From: Parendozoicomonas verongulae | GTDB taxonomy: Bacteria > Pseudomonadota > Gammaproteobacteria > Pseudomonadales > Endozoicomonadaceae | Direction of reading: 5' to 3' | NCBI RefSeq assembly: GCF_009711465.1 | Contig: NZ_SMME01000870.1 | Location: forward strand, 21,284 to 85,283 | DNA length: 64,000 bases | In this document: piece after piece, positions 47,268 to 56,034 of the stretch | Layout: every line of letters begins with the position of its first letter | Numbering within the stretch: position 1 is the stretch's first letter | The notes under the pieces: generated by a model | What the model saw: the letters and a program-made list of their open reading frames with translations, nothing else | The model's database searches: none | Told to the model about the DNA's origin: nothing | Position numbers and translations under genes: made by a program

Positions 47268-47448
47268 TTTTCTGCCTTTCTTACCATTGAGAACGTCAAT
47301 CGCGGCCATTGTACGCATTTACCGAGGTTTTTTCTTTGATCGGCGCTAATATCCCGAAACAGCTATGGTAGTATGACCTTCCCAGTTGAGGGGCTGGGCG
47401 CGCAACACACAATGATAAAGCAGTTCAGGAGCCGTCAGGAAAAGCACC

Positions 47449-48678
47449 ATGGCCACTACATCACTCGAAAAAGGCAAAATACGCTTTTTGCTTCTTGAGG
47501 GCGTTCATCAGTCTGCCGTGGATACACTGCAGGCAGCTGGGTATAACAACATCGAGTATCTGAAAACATCTCTGCCGGATGCAGAACTCAAAGAGAAAAT
47601 CGCCCATGCACACTTCGTTGGAATTCGCTCTCGCACACAGCTCAAGCGTGATGTGTTTGAAGCCGCAGAACGCCTGATTGCCGTTGGCTGCTTCTGTATT
47701 GGCACCAATCAGGTTGATCTGGCAGCAGCTACAGAACAGGGTATCGCTGTTTTTAATGCGCCATACTCCAACACCCGCTCCGTTGCTGAACTGGTTCTGG
47801 CCGAAGCTATTATGCTGGCTCGCGGCATTCCCGAGAAAAACGCTATGGCTCACCGGGGCGGCTGGCTCAAGAGTGCAGCCAACTCCTTTGAAGTTCGTGG
47901 CAAAATACTTGGAGTCATCGGTTACGGAAACATCGGTTCTCAGCTGAGTGTTCTGGCGGAATCGCTGGGTATGAAAGTGATCTTCCACGACACGGTTACC
48001 AAGCTGCCTCTGGGCAATGCTTCTCAGGCTGATTCTCTGGAAGAGCTGCTCACCACAGCAGATATTGTTTCCCTGCATGTTCCGGAAACAGCATCCACTC
48101 AGTGGATGATTGGCGAGAAAGAGCTGGCCGCCATGAAGAAGGGCAGTATCCTGATCAACGCCTCTCGCGGCACGGTTGTGGATATTGATGCCTTGTCAGC
48201 TTCCCTGAGAGACAAGCATCTGCTCGGCGCTGCCATTGATGTATTCCCGGTAGAGCCTCGGTCAAATAACGAAGAATTCATTTCGCCACTCCGCGAGTTT
48301 GATAACGTAATTCTTACACCACATGTGGGCGGCAGTACACTGGAAGCTCAGGCTAACATCGGTAAGGAAGTGGCGGACAAACTAGTGCGTTACAGTGATA
48401 ACGGTACATCCCTGTCCTCTGTGAACTTCCCGGAAGCCTCATTGCCAGCTCATGCAGGCCACCATCGCATTCTGCACGTGCACGATAACATTCCCGGCAT
48501 CCTGACTCGTATCAACCAGACCTACTCGGAGCAGGGCATCAACATCACCGGCCAGTACCTGCAAACCAATGAGAAGATTGGCTATGCGGTAACCGACATA
48601 GAAGCCAAACACAGCAAAGAGGCCATCACCAGATTGAAAAAGATTGAAGGTACGATTCGTTGCCGGGTTCTTTATTAA
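47449..48678 (+). CDS. serA: D-3-phosphoglycerate dehydrogenase
   Basis: SerA oxidises 3-phosphoglycerate in the first step of serine synthesis. The 409-residue protein has GIRSRTQL, the NAD-binding VIGYGNIGSQLSVLAESLG, the catalytic LINASRGTVVDIDAL and TPHVGGSTLEAQ (active-site His), and a C-terminal ACT domain (about 335-409, starting HHRILHVHDNIPGILTRIN) that mediates serine feedback. Length and domain layout match E. coli SerA. It is divergent from the D-2-hydroxyglutarate dehydrogenase-like gene, and its stop overlaps that of the convergent YHS gene. Confidence 0.97.
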   Translation: MATTSLEKGKIRFLLLEGVHQSAVDTLQAAGYNNIEYLKTSLPDAELKEKIAHAHFVGIRSRTQLKRDVFEAAERLIAVGCFCIGTNQVDLAAATEQGIAVFNAPYSNTRSVAELVLAEAIMLARGIPEKNAMAHRGGWLKSAANSFEVRGKILGVIGYGNIGSQLSVLAESLGMKVIFHDTVTKLPLGNASQADSLEELLTTADIVSLHVPETASTQWMIGEKELAAMKKGSILINASRGTVVDIDALSASLRDKHLLGAAIDVFPVEPRSNNEEFISPLREFDNVILTPHVGGSTLEAQANIGKEVADKLVRYSDNGTSLSSVNFPEASLPAHAGHHRILHVHDNIPGILTRINQTYSEQGINITGQYLQTNEKIGYAVTDIEAKHSKEAITRLKKIEGTIRCRVLY

Positions 48679-49157
48679 GGAATGTACTTTTCCTTGAGGG
48701 CTGGCCACTGTACGTCAGCCTTCTCAATGTGGGATTGAAAATCCTTAAGCCAGCGTTTGTTGATTGAGGGGTTATGGTTCAGGTACAAATTTCCGTCAAT
48801 TATCTTCCAGTGCTGTGGACTTCCCCGGTACAACATGCCTTTTTCTGACACTGCCCATGCACAATGACCTCCATATTTGGGAGCGTACTTCTCTGGGTTG
48901 GCTTTGAACATCTCCAAGTGATCACGACTCACAAAACGCCAGTTCACCCCGGCCCACTCCCAAGAGTATTTCCGCTTACCTTTTACAGCCTTACCCATGG
49001 TGAAATAAGCCACCGTATCAAAACCGCCTACGGCTGCATTCCCCATAAAAGTGGTGTAATACTCACTGCTGCCAGCTTGAGCATTTCCAGAAAAGCCAGC
49101 AAAAACAAAAACCAGAGCCAACAGTGAAGTTTTCAAACTTGAACAGATCACAGTCAT
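48675..49157 (-). CDS. Exported YHS-domain protein
   Basis: This 160-residue protein has a signal peptide (hydrophobic 9-22, cleavage after GNAQA) and a YHS domain from about 38: VGGFDTVAYFTMGKAVKGKRKYSWEWAGVNWRFVS, then MFKANPEKYAPKYGGHCAWAVSEKG. YHS domains often bind metals; the Cys and His in GGHCAWAV are candidate ligands. Exported YHS proteins are common in marine proteobacteria and lack a firm function. Its last four bases overlap the serA stop. Confidence 0.88.
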   Translation of the reverse strand: MTVICSSLKTSLLALVFVFAGFSGNAQAGSSEYYTTFMGNAAVGGFDTVAYFTMGKAVKGKRKYSWEWAGVNWRFVSRDHLEMFKANPEKYAPKYGGHCAWAVSEKGMLYRGSPQHWKIIDGNLYLNHNPSINKRWLKDFQSHIEKADVQWPALKEKYIP

Positions 49158-49591
49158 TCCTCCATGAACAACATCTTTTTATCTGGTAAGAATAGCCTGT
49201 GAAAATATCAAGCCCCCCTGCACCTGCCGTGAAAGTAATATTGACGCTCCGGATTCTTTACCAGTATTGTTAGGACAAGTTGCCCCACAAGGGCAACACG
49301 TTGTACCGCTGGCCTATCAGCTACATAACAAAAATAAAGAAGCTCCCAACGCCGCAATCCGGCAGAGGGCAAGGTGCGTTCCAATGAATACAAAGCAATC
49401 TCTGCAGACGCCGCTCTGCTGTCTCGCCCTCCGTAAGTACCAGAAGTGGGCTGCTCCCGATACGCCCGGCCGGAGTTTTTGATTTCATCTCAACATTTCC
49501 AAACAAATGCCTGCTGAAAACGTTGGATTTTTCTATGCTCGTACAGGCGTAGTTTTCAGCTCTGGTCTATTGTGTTCAGGGAGCATTCACT
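49158..49591. other. 434-bp interval without a convincing gene
   Basis: It contains the stem GTTGCCC (49279-49285) with GGGCAAC (49291-49297), a CGTAAGTACC at about 49430 that resembles the dispersed repeat core, and CGCCCGGCCGGAGTTTTT near 49465, which may be a terminator. Two short overlapping minus-strand frames (49208-49506) look codon-rich but match nothing I know. Promoter and leader of the following oxidoreductase must lie at its right end. Confidence 0.4.
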
Positions 49592-52500
49592 ATGAAACAA
49601 CGCATCTCACTTCAGGACAAATGGGAGAAAAACTCAGGCAGGGTTTATCTCAATGGCAGTCAGGCCCTGGCTCGGCTAACAATGCTGCAGGCCGATCTGG
49701 ATAAAAAGAACAACTTAAAGACCGCCGGGTTTATCTCTGGCTACAGAGGCTCCCCCCTCGGAGGTTTTGACAAAACCCTCTGGCAAATCCAAGACCACCT
49801 GGAAAAGTCCAACATCACCTTTCAACCGGGCGTGAACGAAGATCTCGGCGCAACCGCCGTATGGGGCACCCAGCAAGTGAATGTCTTTGAAGGGGCTACT
49901 TACGACGGAGTATTCGGGCTGTGGTACGGCAAAGGTCCGGGTGTTGATAGAACCGGTGACGTGTTCAAACATGCCAATGCTTTTGGCACTACGCCTAACG
50001 GTGGCGTACTGGCTGTGGCCGGAGACGATCACGCCTGCAAATCCTCCACCCTTCCACACCAGAGCGACTACGCCTTTATGGACGCCATGATGCCGGTGTT
50101 ATATCCGTCCGGTATTCAGGAAGTGTTGGATTTAGGGCTATACGGTTGGGCCATGTCCCGCTACTGCGGCAGTTGGGTGGGCTTTAAAGTGCTGGCAGAG
50201 GTGATGGATTCTTCTGTCTCTGCCGAGCTGGACCTAAACCGTATATCCATCAAACGCCCCATAGACTTCAAGCTTCCCAAAGATGGTCTGAACGCCCGCT
50301 GGCCTGATAAGCCCATGCAGCAGGAAGAACGCCTTCATCAGTACAAACTTCGAGCGGCCAAAGCCTTTGCCCGTGTCAATCAACTGGATAAAACCATCAT
50401 TAGCACTGCTGGTAAAGCCCAACTGGGTATAGTGACCGCTGGAAAATCCTATCTCGATACACTGCAAGCCTTAGAGGACTTAGGAATCACCCACGATAAA
50501 GCGAAATCCCTCGGCATCACACTCTACAAAGTCGCCATGCCCTGGCCGTTGGAGCCGGTTGGGATACGGGAGTTTGCCCAGAACACTGCAGAGCTTTTAG
50601 TGGTTGAAGAAAAACGAGGCGTGATTGAAGACCAATTGCGCAGCCAGCTCTATAGCTGGCAAGATGATCAGCGCCCCATTGTAACCGGCAAACAGGACGT
50701 TGATGGCAGTGAACTGCTCAGCTCTCTTGCAGAACTGACCCCAGCCATGATTGCCCGCGCCATCGCCAAACGCATTCATTCTTTTTACACCAGTGAGAAG
50801 ATTAAAGAACGCCTGTCGTTTCTGGAAAAGAAAGAAGCCGAGCTGGCAACCCCCCGGGAAGTGCTGGAGCGAGCCCCGCATTTCTGCTCCGGCTGCCCCC
50901 ACAACACCTCAACCCGCTTACCAGACGGCAGCCGTGCATTGGGAGGCATCGGTTGCCATTACATGGCAACCTGGATGGATCGCGGCACCGACACCTTCAC
51001 CCAGATGGGTGGGGAAGGTGCCACATGGATTGGGCAGGCGCCATTTACCAAAAACAAGCATGTTTTCCAGAACCTTGGTGACGGCACCTACTTCCACTCA
51101 GGGTTGCTGGCTATCCGTGCCGCCATAGCCGCCAATATCAATATTACCTACAAGGTGTTGTATAACGATGCTGTCGCCATGACGGGTGGTCAGCCTGTGG
51201 ATGGCGAGCTCTCTGTGCAGCAAATGTCCCATCAGCTGTACGGGGAGGGTATTCGGCACATTGCAGTGGTCAGCAACGAGCCCAACAAATACCCTAGCCG
51301 CGCCGACTTTTCCAAGGGGGTCACCTTCCACCACAGGGAGGATCTGATAGCGGTACAGCAAATGCTGCGTGAAGAAAAAGGCTGTACTGCCCTGATCTAC
51401 GATCAGACCTGCGCTGCAGAATTGCGTCGTCGCCGCAAGCGCGGGCAGGTGCCTGAGCCGGATAAGCGTCTGGTGATTAACACTGAAGTGTGTGAGGGTT
51501 GCGGCGACTGTGGCGTACAATCCAACTGCCTGTCTCTGCTGCCGGAAGAAACTGACCGAGGCCGCAAACGCAGCATTGATCAGTCCGCCTGCAACAAAGA
51601 TTACAGCTGTGCCACAGGTTTCTGTCCCAGTTTTGTCGCGGTGAAAGGCGGTAAACTGCGTAAGGCCACGACAGCCGAAAGCCCACTGCCTTTTACTGAC
51701 CTGCCGGAACCTCAACGGCCAGACAGTGCAGGAGTGTATAACATTCTCCTTTCTGGTGTGGGTGGCACCGGCGTTGTCACAGTCAGCTCCCTGTTGGGTA
51801 TGGCAGGGTACATAGAAGGCCGGGGCGTTGGTGTGCTCGACCAGACTGGTCTGGCACAGAAGTTCGGGGCAGTCATGAGCCATATCCGCATTGCATCTTC
51901 ACAAAAGCAAATTCATTGTGTGCGCATCCCCGCCGGTGAAACGGACCTGTTGCTGGGCTTTGATCTAATGGTAAGTGCCAGTGAAGAAGCTTTGGGTAAG
52001 CTGGATAGAACCCGTACTCGTGCGGTCATCAATAACCATGAAGCCATGCCTGCAGACTTCACTCGTAATCCTGACCTGCACACTCCCAATGCCCAAATGC
52101 AGCACGTTATAGAAGACACCTGCCAACCATCGAAAAGTATCGCTCTGGATACAACCAAACTCGCCACAACGCTGATGGGTGATAGCATGGCAACCAATCT
52201 GTTTACTATCGGCTTTGCCTGGCAGAAAGGGCTGATTCCTCTCAAGAAGGAGTCCATTCTGGAAGCTGTCACTCTCAACGGCACGGCTGTGGATGCAAAC
52301 ATCAAAGCTTTTGAGTGGGGGCGGTGTGCTGCTCACGATTTGAAAACAGTCAAGAAAATTGCCTATGGCACTCTCGATACTCAGCCCCAGGTCATTAACT
52401 TTGTGCCCAGCCTTGAAGACATTATTCAACGGGAACGCAGGCATCTCACCGAATACCAAAACGAAGCACTGGCTAACCGCTACGAAGAGCAGGTGCGCAA

Positions 52501-53059
52501 GCTGCAGGCTATGGATGCGAATTTGACTCTCACCCAAGCTGTAGCTGAAAACTACAGCAAAGTACTGGCCTATAAAGATGAGTACGAAGTCGCCCGCCAA
52601 CTCAGCTCTCCAGCCTTCCGCCAAAAACTGGAACAGCAGTTTGAAGGAGCATTTACGTTAGAGTTCAATATGGCTCCACCACTGATCAGCCGTATTGATC
52701 CTGCCACCGGACGCCCTCGCAAACGAGTATTCAGCGAGAAAATTCTTCCGCTTTTTCGTCTGTTAACCAAGATGAAAGGCCTGAGGGGCACACCGTTTAA
52801 TCCGTTCGGTTGGAGCCATGACCGCAGGCTTGAGCAAAAAATCATTCAAGAATATGAGCAGGACTTGAGACGCATCAAGCACCATCTGAACACTACCAAC
52901 TACAACGACGCCTGCGAGCTTGCCCGCTTACCGTCCATGATTCGCGGTTATGGTCCGGTAAAGGATGTCAATTACCAAAAGGCTCAGGAGCAGCGCGCCC
53001 GCTTGCGGGGTTTACTTACTACAACACGCTACGAGTTAGCGACTGAAGCCATTATCTAA
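49592..53059 (+). CDS. Indolepyruvate ferredoxin oxidoreductase, fused alpha-beta-gamma type
   Basis: This 1155-residue 2-oxoacid oxidoreductase, thiamine-diphosphate dependent, oxidatively decarboxylates aryl pyruvates to aryl acetyl-CoA with ferredoxin as acceptor. The N-terminal pyrimidine-binding part holds GFISGYRGSPLGGFD and GVNEDLGATAVWG. The TPP domain includes CSGCPHNTSTRLPDGSRALGGIGCHYM and TQMGGEGATWIGQAPF. A 4Fe-4S region follows at about 630-680 (CEGCGDCG, CNKDYSCATGFCPSF), and the gamma-type domain is C-terminal (LLSGVGGTGVVTVSSLLGMAGY). Its fused form is typical of aerobic proteobacteria. It lies 1.5 kb before tryptophanase, suggesting a local theme of aromatic amino acid breakdown, but the two are not one operon. 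Confidence 0.94.
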   Translation: MKQRISLQDKWEKNSGRVYLNGSQALARLTMLQADLDKKNNLKTAGFISGYRGSPLGGFDKTLWQIQDHLEKSNITFQPGVNEDLGATAVWGTQQVNVFEGATYDGVFGLWYGKGPGVDRTGDVFKHANAFGTTPNGGVLAVAGDDHACKSSTLPHQSDYAFMDAMMPVLYPSGIQEVLDLGLYGWAMSRYCGSWVGFKVLAEVMDSSVSAELDLNRISIKRPIDFKLPKDGLNARWPDKPMQQEERLHQYKLRAAKAFARVNQLDKTIISTAGKAQLGIVTAGKSYLDTLQALEDLGITHDKAKSLGITLYKVAMPWPLEPVGIREFAQNTAELLVVEEKRGVIEDQLRSQLYSWQDDQRPIVTGKQDVDGSELLSSLAELTPAMIARAIAKRIHSFYTSEKIKERLSFLEKKEAELATPREVLERAPHFCSGCPHNTSTRLPDGSRALGGIGCHYMATWMDRGTDTFTQMGGEGATWIGQAPFTKNKHVFQNLGDGTYFHSGLLAIRAAIAANINITYKVLYNDAVAMTGGQPVDGELSVQQMSHQLYGEGIRHIAVVSNEPNKYPSRADFSKGVTFHHREDLIAVQQMLREEKGCTALIYDQTCAAELRRRRKRGQVPEPDKRLVINTEVCEGCGDCGVQSNCLSLLPEETDRGRKRSIDQSACNKDYSCATGFCPSFVAVKGGKLRKATTAESPLPFTDLPEPQRPDSAGVYNILLSGVGGTGVVTVSSLLGMAGYIEGRGVGVLDQTGLAQKFGAVMSHIRIASSQKQIHCVRIPAGETDLLLGFDLMVSASEEALGKLDRTRTRAVINNHEAMPADFTRNPDLHTPNAQMQHVIEDTCQPSKSIALDTTKLATTLMGDSMATNLFTIGFAWQKGLIPLKKESILEAVTLNGTAVDANIKAFEWGRCAAHDLKTVKKIAYGTLDTQPQVINFVPSLEDIIQRERRHLTEYQNEALANRYEEQVRKLQAMDANLTLTQAVAENYSKVLAYKDEYEVARQLSSPAFRQKLEQQFEGAFTLEFNMAPPLISRIDPATGRPRKRVFSEKILPLFRLLTKMKGLRGTPFNPFGWSHDRRLEQKIIQEYEQDLRRIKHHLNTTNYNDACELARLPSMIRGYGPVKDVNYQKAQEQRARLRGLLTTTRYELATEAII

Positions 53060-53130
53060 ATCATCACAACTAAGAAGAATAAAAACCACTATGCCTGTAC
53101 ACACCAATTCGGGCTATCGGGTATGCACGG

Positions 53131-53162
53131 CAGTGGGTCCCCGCCTGCGCGGGGATGACGTA
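53131..53162. repeat. REP-like palindromic element
   Basis: CCCCGC (53139-53144) pairs with GCGGGG (53149-53154) around CTGC, inside CAGTGGGTCCCCGCCTGCGC continuing GGGGATGACG. This sequence closely resembles the GTCATCCCCGCGCAGGCGGG-type repeats scattered through many beta- and gammaproteobacterial genomes. Confidence 0.8.
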
Positions 53163-53187
53163 TCCGGCAAAAGGGTTTCATGCAGAT

Positions 53188-54165
53188 TTACAATGTATTG
53201 CGCAACCCAAGCTCTTCAGGGTGAGGCTGGAGATACACCTGCTCTTTCACATAGTCACTGCCGTGAATATTCAAAAAATGCCTGAGCATGGTAATGGGCA
53301 CCACCAGCGGAATCGTGCCGATACGATATTGTTCAATAATATCCAGCAGGGTTTTCTTGGATTCTTCACTGAGAGTTTTCTTCATATAACCCAGCAGATG
53401 CAGCAGTACATTCGTATGGCTTTTTCGGTTGGCCTTGAAGCACAAGGTTTCCATAAACAGTGCAATATATTCAGCTGCCAACTCATTAACAGGTATCTTC
53501 TTACCAATAGAGACCATCTGCCCCAGCTTACGATAATTTTGCGGGCTATGAGCCATAATCAGGTATTTATGCGATGCGTGAAATGCTACCAGCCCGGCAT
53601 GGGTTGGGTTATCCCGCATCTCTTGCTGCCAGCGATGCCAGGCAAAAACCCGAACAAAGAAGTTATCCCTGAGAACAGGATCATGAAGCCGCCCTTCCTC
53701 CTCAACGGGAAGCAGCGGTGACGTTTCCATAAGGGAGCGGGCGAACATACCGGGGCCGCTGGCTCCAGCCGGATTACCATTAGGGTGATAAATTTTTACC
53801 CGCTCCATGCCACAGCTGGGAGATTTTTGCATCAGGATATAGCCACTGATGCTGCGCTCCAGAGAGCGCGCAACCTGCTGGCCATATTCCGCCAGTGGTT
53901 CAGTGAAATCATTCTCAGGATGATCTGTACCCACCACGCGATATTTATCAGCATCTCCGACAAGGCGAATTGGCTCTCTGGGAATACCAAGCCCTATAGC
54001 TACTTCAGGGCAAACAGATTTGAGATGGAAGAATCGAGTCAGACTGTTGACGACAAACCCTGAACGTTTGTGATCACCGTTATAGCGTACTTTCTCACCT
54101 GCCAGACAGGCACTGATTCCCAGTGTGATTGTTTTTTCAGGCTCGGGACGGTCGACTATGGCCAT
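53188..54165 (-). CDS. DUF523/DUF1722 fusion protein
   Basis: This 325-residue protein has an N-terminal DUF523 domain (ISACLAGEKVRYNGDHKRS, VCPEVAIGLGIPREPIRLV, QKSPSCGMERVKIY), with Cys residues often thought to bind metal, and a C-terminal DUF1722 domain (AFHASHKYLIMAHSP, LLHLLGYMKKTLS, YRIGTIPLVVPITMLRHF) as in E. coli YbgA. DUF1722 proteins have been placed next to photolyases in several genomes; DUF523 has been linked to 2-thiouracil desulfidation. Function here is unknown. The frame stays open to 54339, but ATG 54165 has AGGTG upstream and gives the family start. Confidence 0.9.
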   Translation of the reverse strand: MAIVDRPEPEKTITLGISACLAGEKVRYNGDHKRSGFVVNSLTRFFHLKSVCPEVAIGLGIPREPIRLVGDADKYRVVGTDHPENDFTEPLAEYGQQVARSLERSISGYILMQKSPSCGMERVKIYHPNGNPAGASGPGMFARSLMETSPLLPVEEEGRLHDPVLRDNFFVRVFAWHRWQQEMRDNPTHAGLVAFHASHKYLIMAHSPQNYRKLGQMVSIGKKIPVNELAAEYIALFMETLCFKANRKSHTNVLLHLLGYMKKTLSEESKKTLLDIIEQYRIGTIPLVVPITMLRHFLNIHGSDYVKEQVYLQPHPEELGLRNTL

Positions 54166-54289
54166 TGCACACCTGCTCTTTTTGTATATGCCTGAAAAAT
54201 TGTACAACAAATCCGGCGTATTGAGTGTTTTATCCGCCACATTGTCATCCCAATAAAGCTTTGATACCCCTTTAACGGTTTGACATGAA

Positions 54290-54334
54290 TCAGTACGCGA
54301 AATCAGGCTAGCTTCTATATTCATAGCGTACTGA
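54290..54334. promoter_or_regulatory. 9-bp inverted repeat upstream of the tna leader
   Basis: TCAGTACGC (54290-54298) and GCGTACTGA (54326-54334) are perfect inverted copies separated by 27 bp, just before the leader peptide gene. TTGACA stands at 54280-54285, a possible -35 box, but I find no good -10 box at the right distance. It may be a bipartite operator. Confidence 0.45.
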
Positions 54335-54357
54335 CTCACTAATCAAACGAAATAGTC

Positions 54358-54447
54358 ATGCGATTTAATAACATCATTACCAGTAATATGAGTGCGCGTT
54401 GGTACGTCATTGACGAATCACGGTCTGCATTCCTTCTTCATTTCTAA
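54358..54447 (+). CDS. tnaC: TnaC-like tryptophan-sensing leader peptide
   Basis: This 29-codon frame precedes tryptophanase by 93 bp. It holds a single Trp in RWYVIDES: W15, I18 and D19. In E. coli TnaC the stalling residues W12, I15 and D16 (KWFNIDNK) have the same spacing, and binding of free tryptophan blocks release at the stop codon and prevents Rho-dependent termination. Here the C-terminus is AFLLHF before TAA instead of DHRP before TGA, and is two residues longer from Trp. After the stop a C-rich, G-poor stretch (GCCCTGTTCACC and on) could serve as a rut site, and no strong intrinsic terminator is present. The start codon has a poor ribosome-binding site; an internal ATG at 54388 is an alternative. 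Confidence 0.72.
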   Translation: MRFNNIITSNMSARWYVIDESRSAFLLHF

Positions 54448-54540
54448 TTGCCCTGTTCACCTTCGGGCTACTGTCGATAATCGAACCATCTCTGCTTTCA
54501 GCAGCGGACCCCTTATACCTCGAATAAATGGGCATAAAAA

Positions 54541-55929
54541 ATGAAACGTATTCCAGAACCTTTCCGCATTAAAATGGTTGAACCTATTCGTGTCACTACT
54601 GAAGAGGATCGCCGCAAAGCTTTGGTAGAAGCCGGCTATAACCCTTTCCTGCTGAGAAGTGAAGATGTTTATATCGACCTGCTGACCGACTCTGGTACAG
54701 GCGCAATGAGCGATCGCCAGTGGGCTGGCTTGATGATGGGGGATGAGTCCTACGCTGGCAGCCGTAACTTCTTTAACGTGGAGAGCCGCGTAAAAGAGAT
54801 GTTTGGCTACGAGCATACGATCCCGACTCATCAGGGCCGTGGTGCAGAGCAGGTGCTGTTTCCCTGCCTGATTAACAAGGCCAAAAGCGATAACCCGGTT
54901 TTCATCTCCAACTATCACTTTGATACCACTGCAGCCCATGTTGAGTTGAATGGTGCCAGGGCCATCAATACCCTGACTCCGGAAGCGCTGGACACCACGT
55001 CTTACTATGACTGGAAAGGCAATTTTAATCTGGAAGAGCTGGAACAGACCATTACCCGGCACGGTGCCGACAATGTAGCCGGTGTGATTATCACCGTCAC
55101 CTGCAACAGTTCTGGTGGTCAGCCAATCTCTATGGCAAATATCAAAGCCGCCAGCGAGATCGCCCGCAAGAACAATATTCCTGTGGTGATCGACTCTGCT
55201 CGTTTCTGCGAGAACGCCTGGTTTATCAAACGCCGTGAGCAGGGCTACGAGAACAAATCCATCAAAGAGATTATCTTCGAAATGTACTCCCACGGCGACA
55301 TGCTCACCATGTCCGCCAAGAAAGACCCCATGGTGAACATCGGTGGCCTGTTGTGTATCCGTGATGACAAAGAGCTGTTCCAGGCCTGTCAGACCCGCTG
55401 TGTACCAATGGAAGGCTTCGTAACCTATGGCGGCCTGGCTGGCCGTGATATGGAAGCACTGGCTATCGGTCTGGAAGAGGGTACAGATGAGGAGTTCCTG
55501 AGCTATCGCATCGGCCAGGTGGAATATCTGGGCGAGCGACTGCGGGAAGGTGGTGTGCCTATTCAGTATCCTACCGGCGGCCATGCCGTGTTTGTGGATG
55601 CCAAGTTAATGCTACCCCACATTCCCGGTCATCAGTTCCCGGCCCATACGCTGGCTAACGAACTGTATCTGGAAAGTGGTGTGCGAGGTGTGGAAATCGG
55701 CTCCCTGCTTCTGGGCCGTGATCCGGCAACCGGCGAGCAGAAACCTTCCTCTCTGGAGCTGCTGCGTTTAACAATTCCTCGTCGTGTGTATACCAACGAC
55801 CACATGGATTACATCGCTGATTCATTGATTGCTGTGTATAACCGTCGCGATGAAATCAAAGGTCTGGAGTTTGAATACGAGCCTCCAGTGCTGCGTCACT
55901 TCACTGCACGCCTGAAACCTGTCGCTTAA
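54541..55929 (+). CDS. tnaA: Tryptophanase
   Basis: TnaA splits tryptophan into indole, pyruvate and ammonia with pyridoxal phosphate. The 462-residue protein is of the beta-eliminating lyase family, with [11 protein letters not shown] and the PLP lysine in MSAKKD (260-261). Tyrosine phenol-lyase is a close relative, but three positions agree with tryptophanase: Asp128 in HFDTT (Thr in the lyase), Ile386 in VEIG (Arg in the lyase) and His453 in LRHFTARL (Phe in the lyase). It is preceded by a TnaC-like leader. No tnaB permease follows; the next gene is pflB on the opposite strand beyond a terminator. Indole made here could act as a signal in a host. Confidence 0.94.
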   Translation: MKRIPEPFRIKMVEPIRVTTEEDRRKALVEAGYNPFLLRSEDVYIDLLTDSGTGAMSDRQWAGLMMGDESYAGSRNFFNVESRVKEMFGYEHTIPTHQGRGAEQVLFPCLINKAKSDNPVFISNYHFDTTAAHVELNGARAINTLTPEALDTTSYYDWKGNFNLEELEQTITRHGADNVAGVIITVTCNSSGGQPISMANIKAASEIARKNNIPVVIDSARFCENAWFIKRREQGYENKSIKEIIFEMYSHGDMLTMSAKKDPMVNIGGLLCIRDDKELFQACQTRCVPMEGFVTYGGLAGRDMEALAIGLEEGTDEEFLSYRIGQVEYLGERLREGGVPIQYPTGGHAVFVDAKLMLPHIPGHQFPAHTLANELYLESGVRGVEIGSLLLGRDPATGEQKPSSLELLRLTIPRRVYTNDHMDYIADSLIAVYNRRDEIKGLEFEYEPPVLRHFTARLKPVA

Positions 55930-55954
55930 TTTCCCTATACGCTGCATGTAAAAA

Positions 55955-55988
55955 GGCCGCTGAGTTCTCATTAAAGAACTCAGCGGCC
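55955..55988. terminator. 14-bp hairpin between convergent tnaA and pflB
   Basis: GGCCGCTGAGTTCT (55955-55968) pairs perfectly with AGAACTCAGCGGCC (55975-55988) around CATTAA. Read on the minus strand it is followed by TTTTTAC, a good terminator for pflB; on the plus strand the T-run is weak but it may also end tnaA. Confidence 0.88.
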
Positions 55989-56034
55989 TCGGGTTTCACT
56001 ACAAGGTTTAACGCCCGGACATCAGCCCGTGTCT

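Noticed and set aside
49279..49297. Rho-independent terminator
   Set aside because: The stem is good but no T-run follows on either strand.
54166..54339. N-terminal extension of the DUF523/DUF1722 protein
   Set aside because: The extra 58 residues are not part of the family, while ATG 54165 has an AGGTG site and the family start.
54541..55929. Tyrosine phenol-lyase
   Set aside because: Three discriminating positions (Asp128, Ile386, His453) and the Trp-containing leader agree with tryptophanase.
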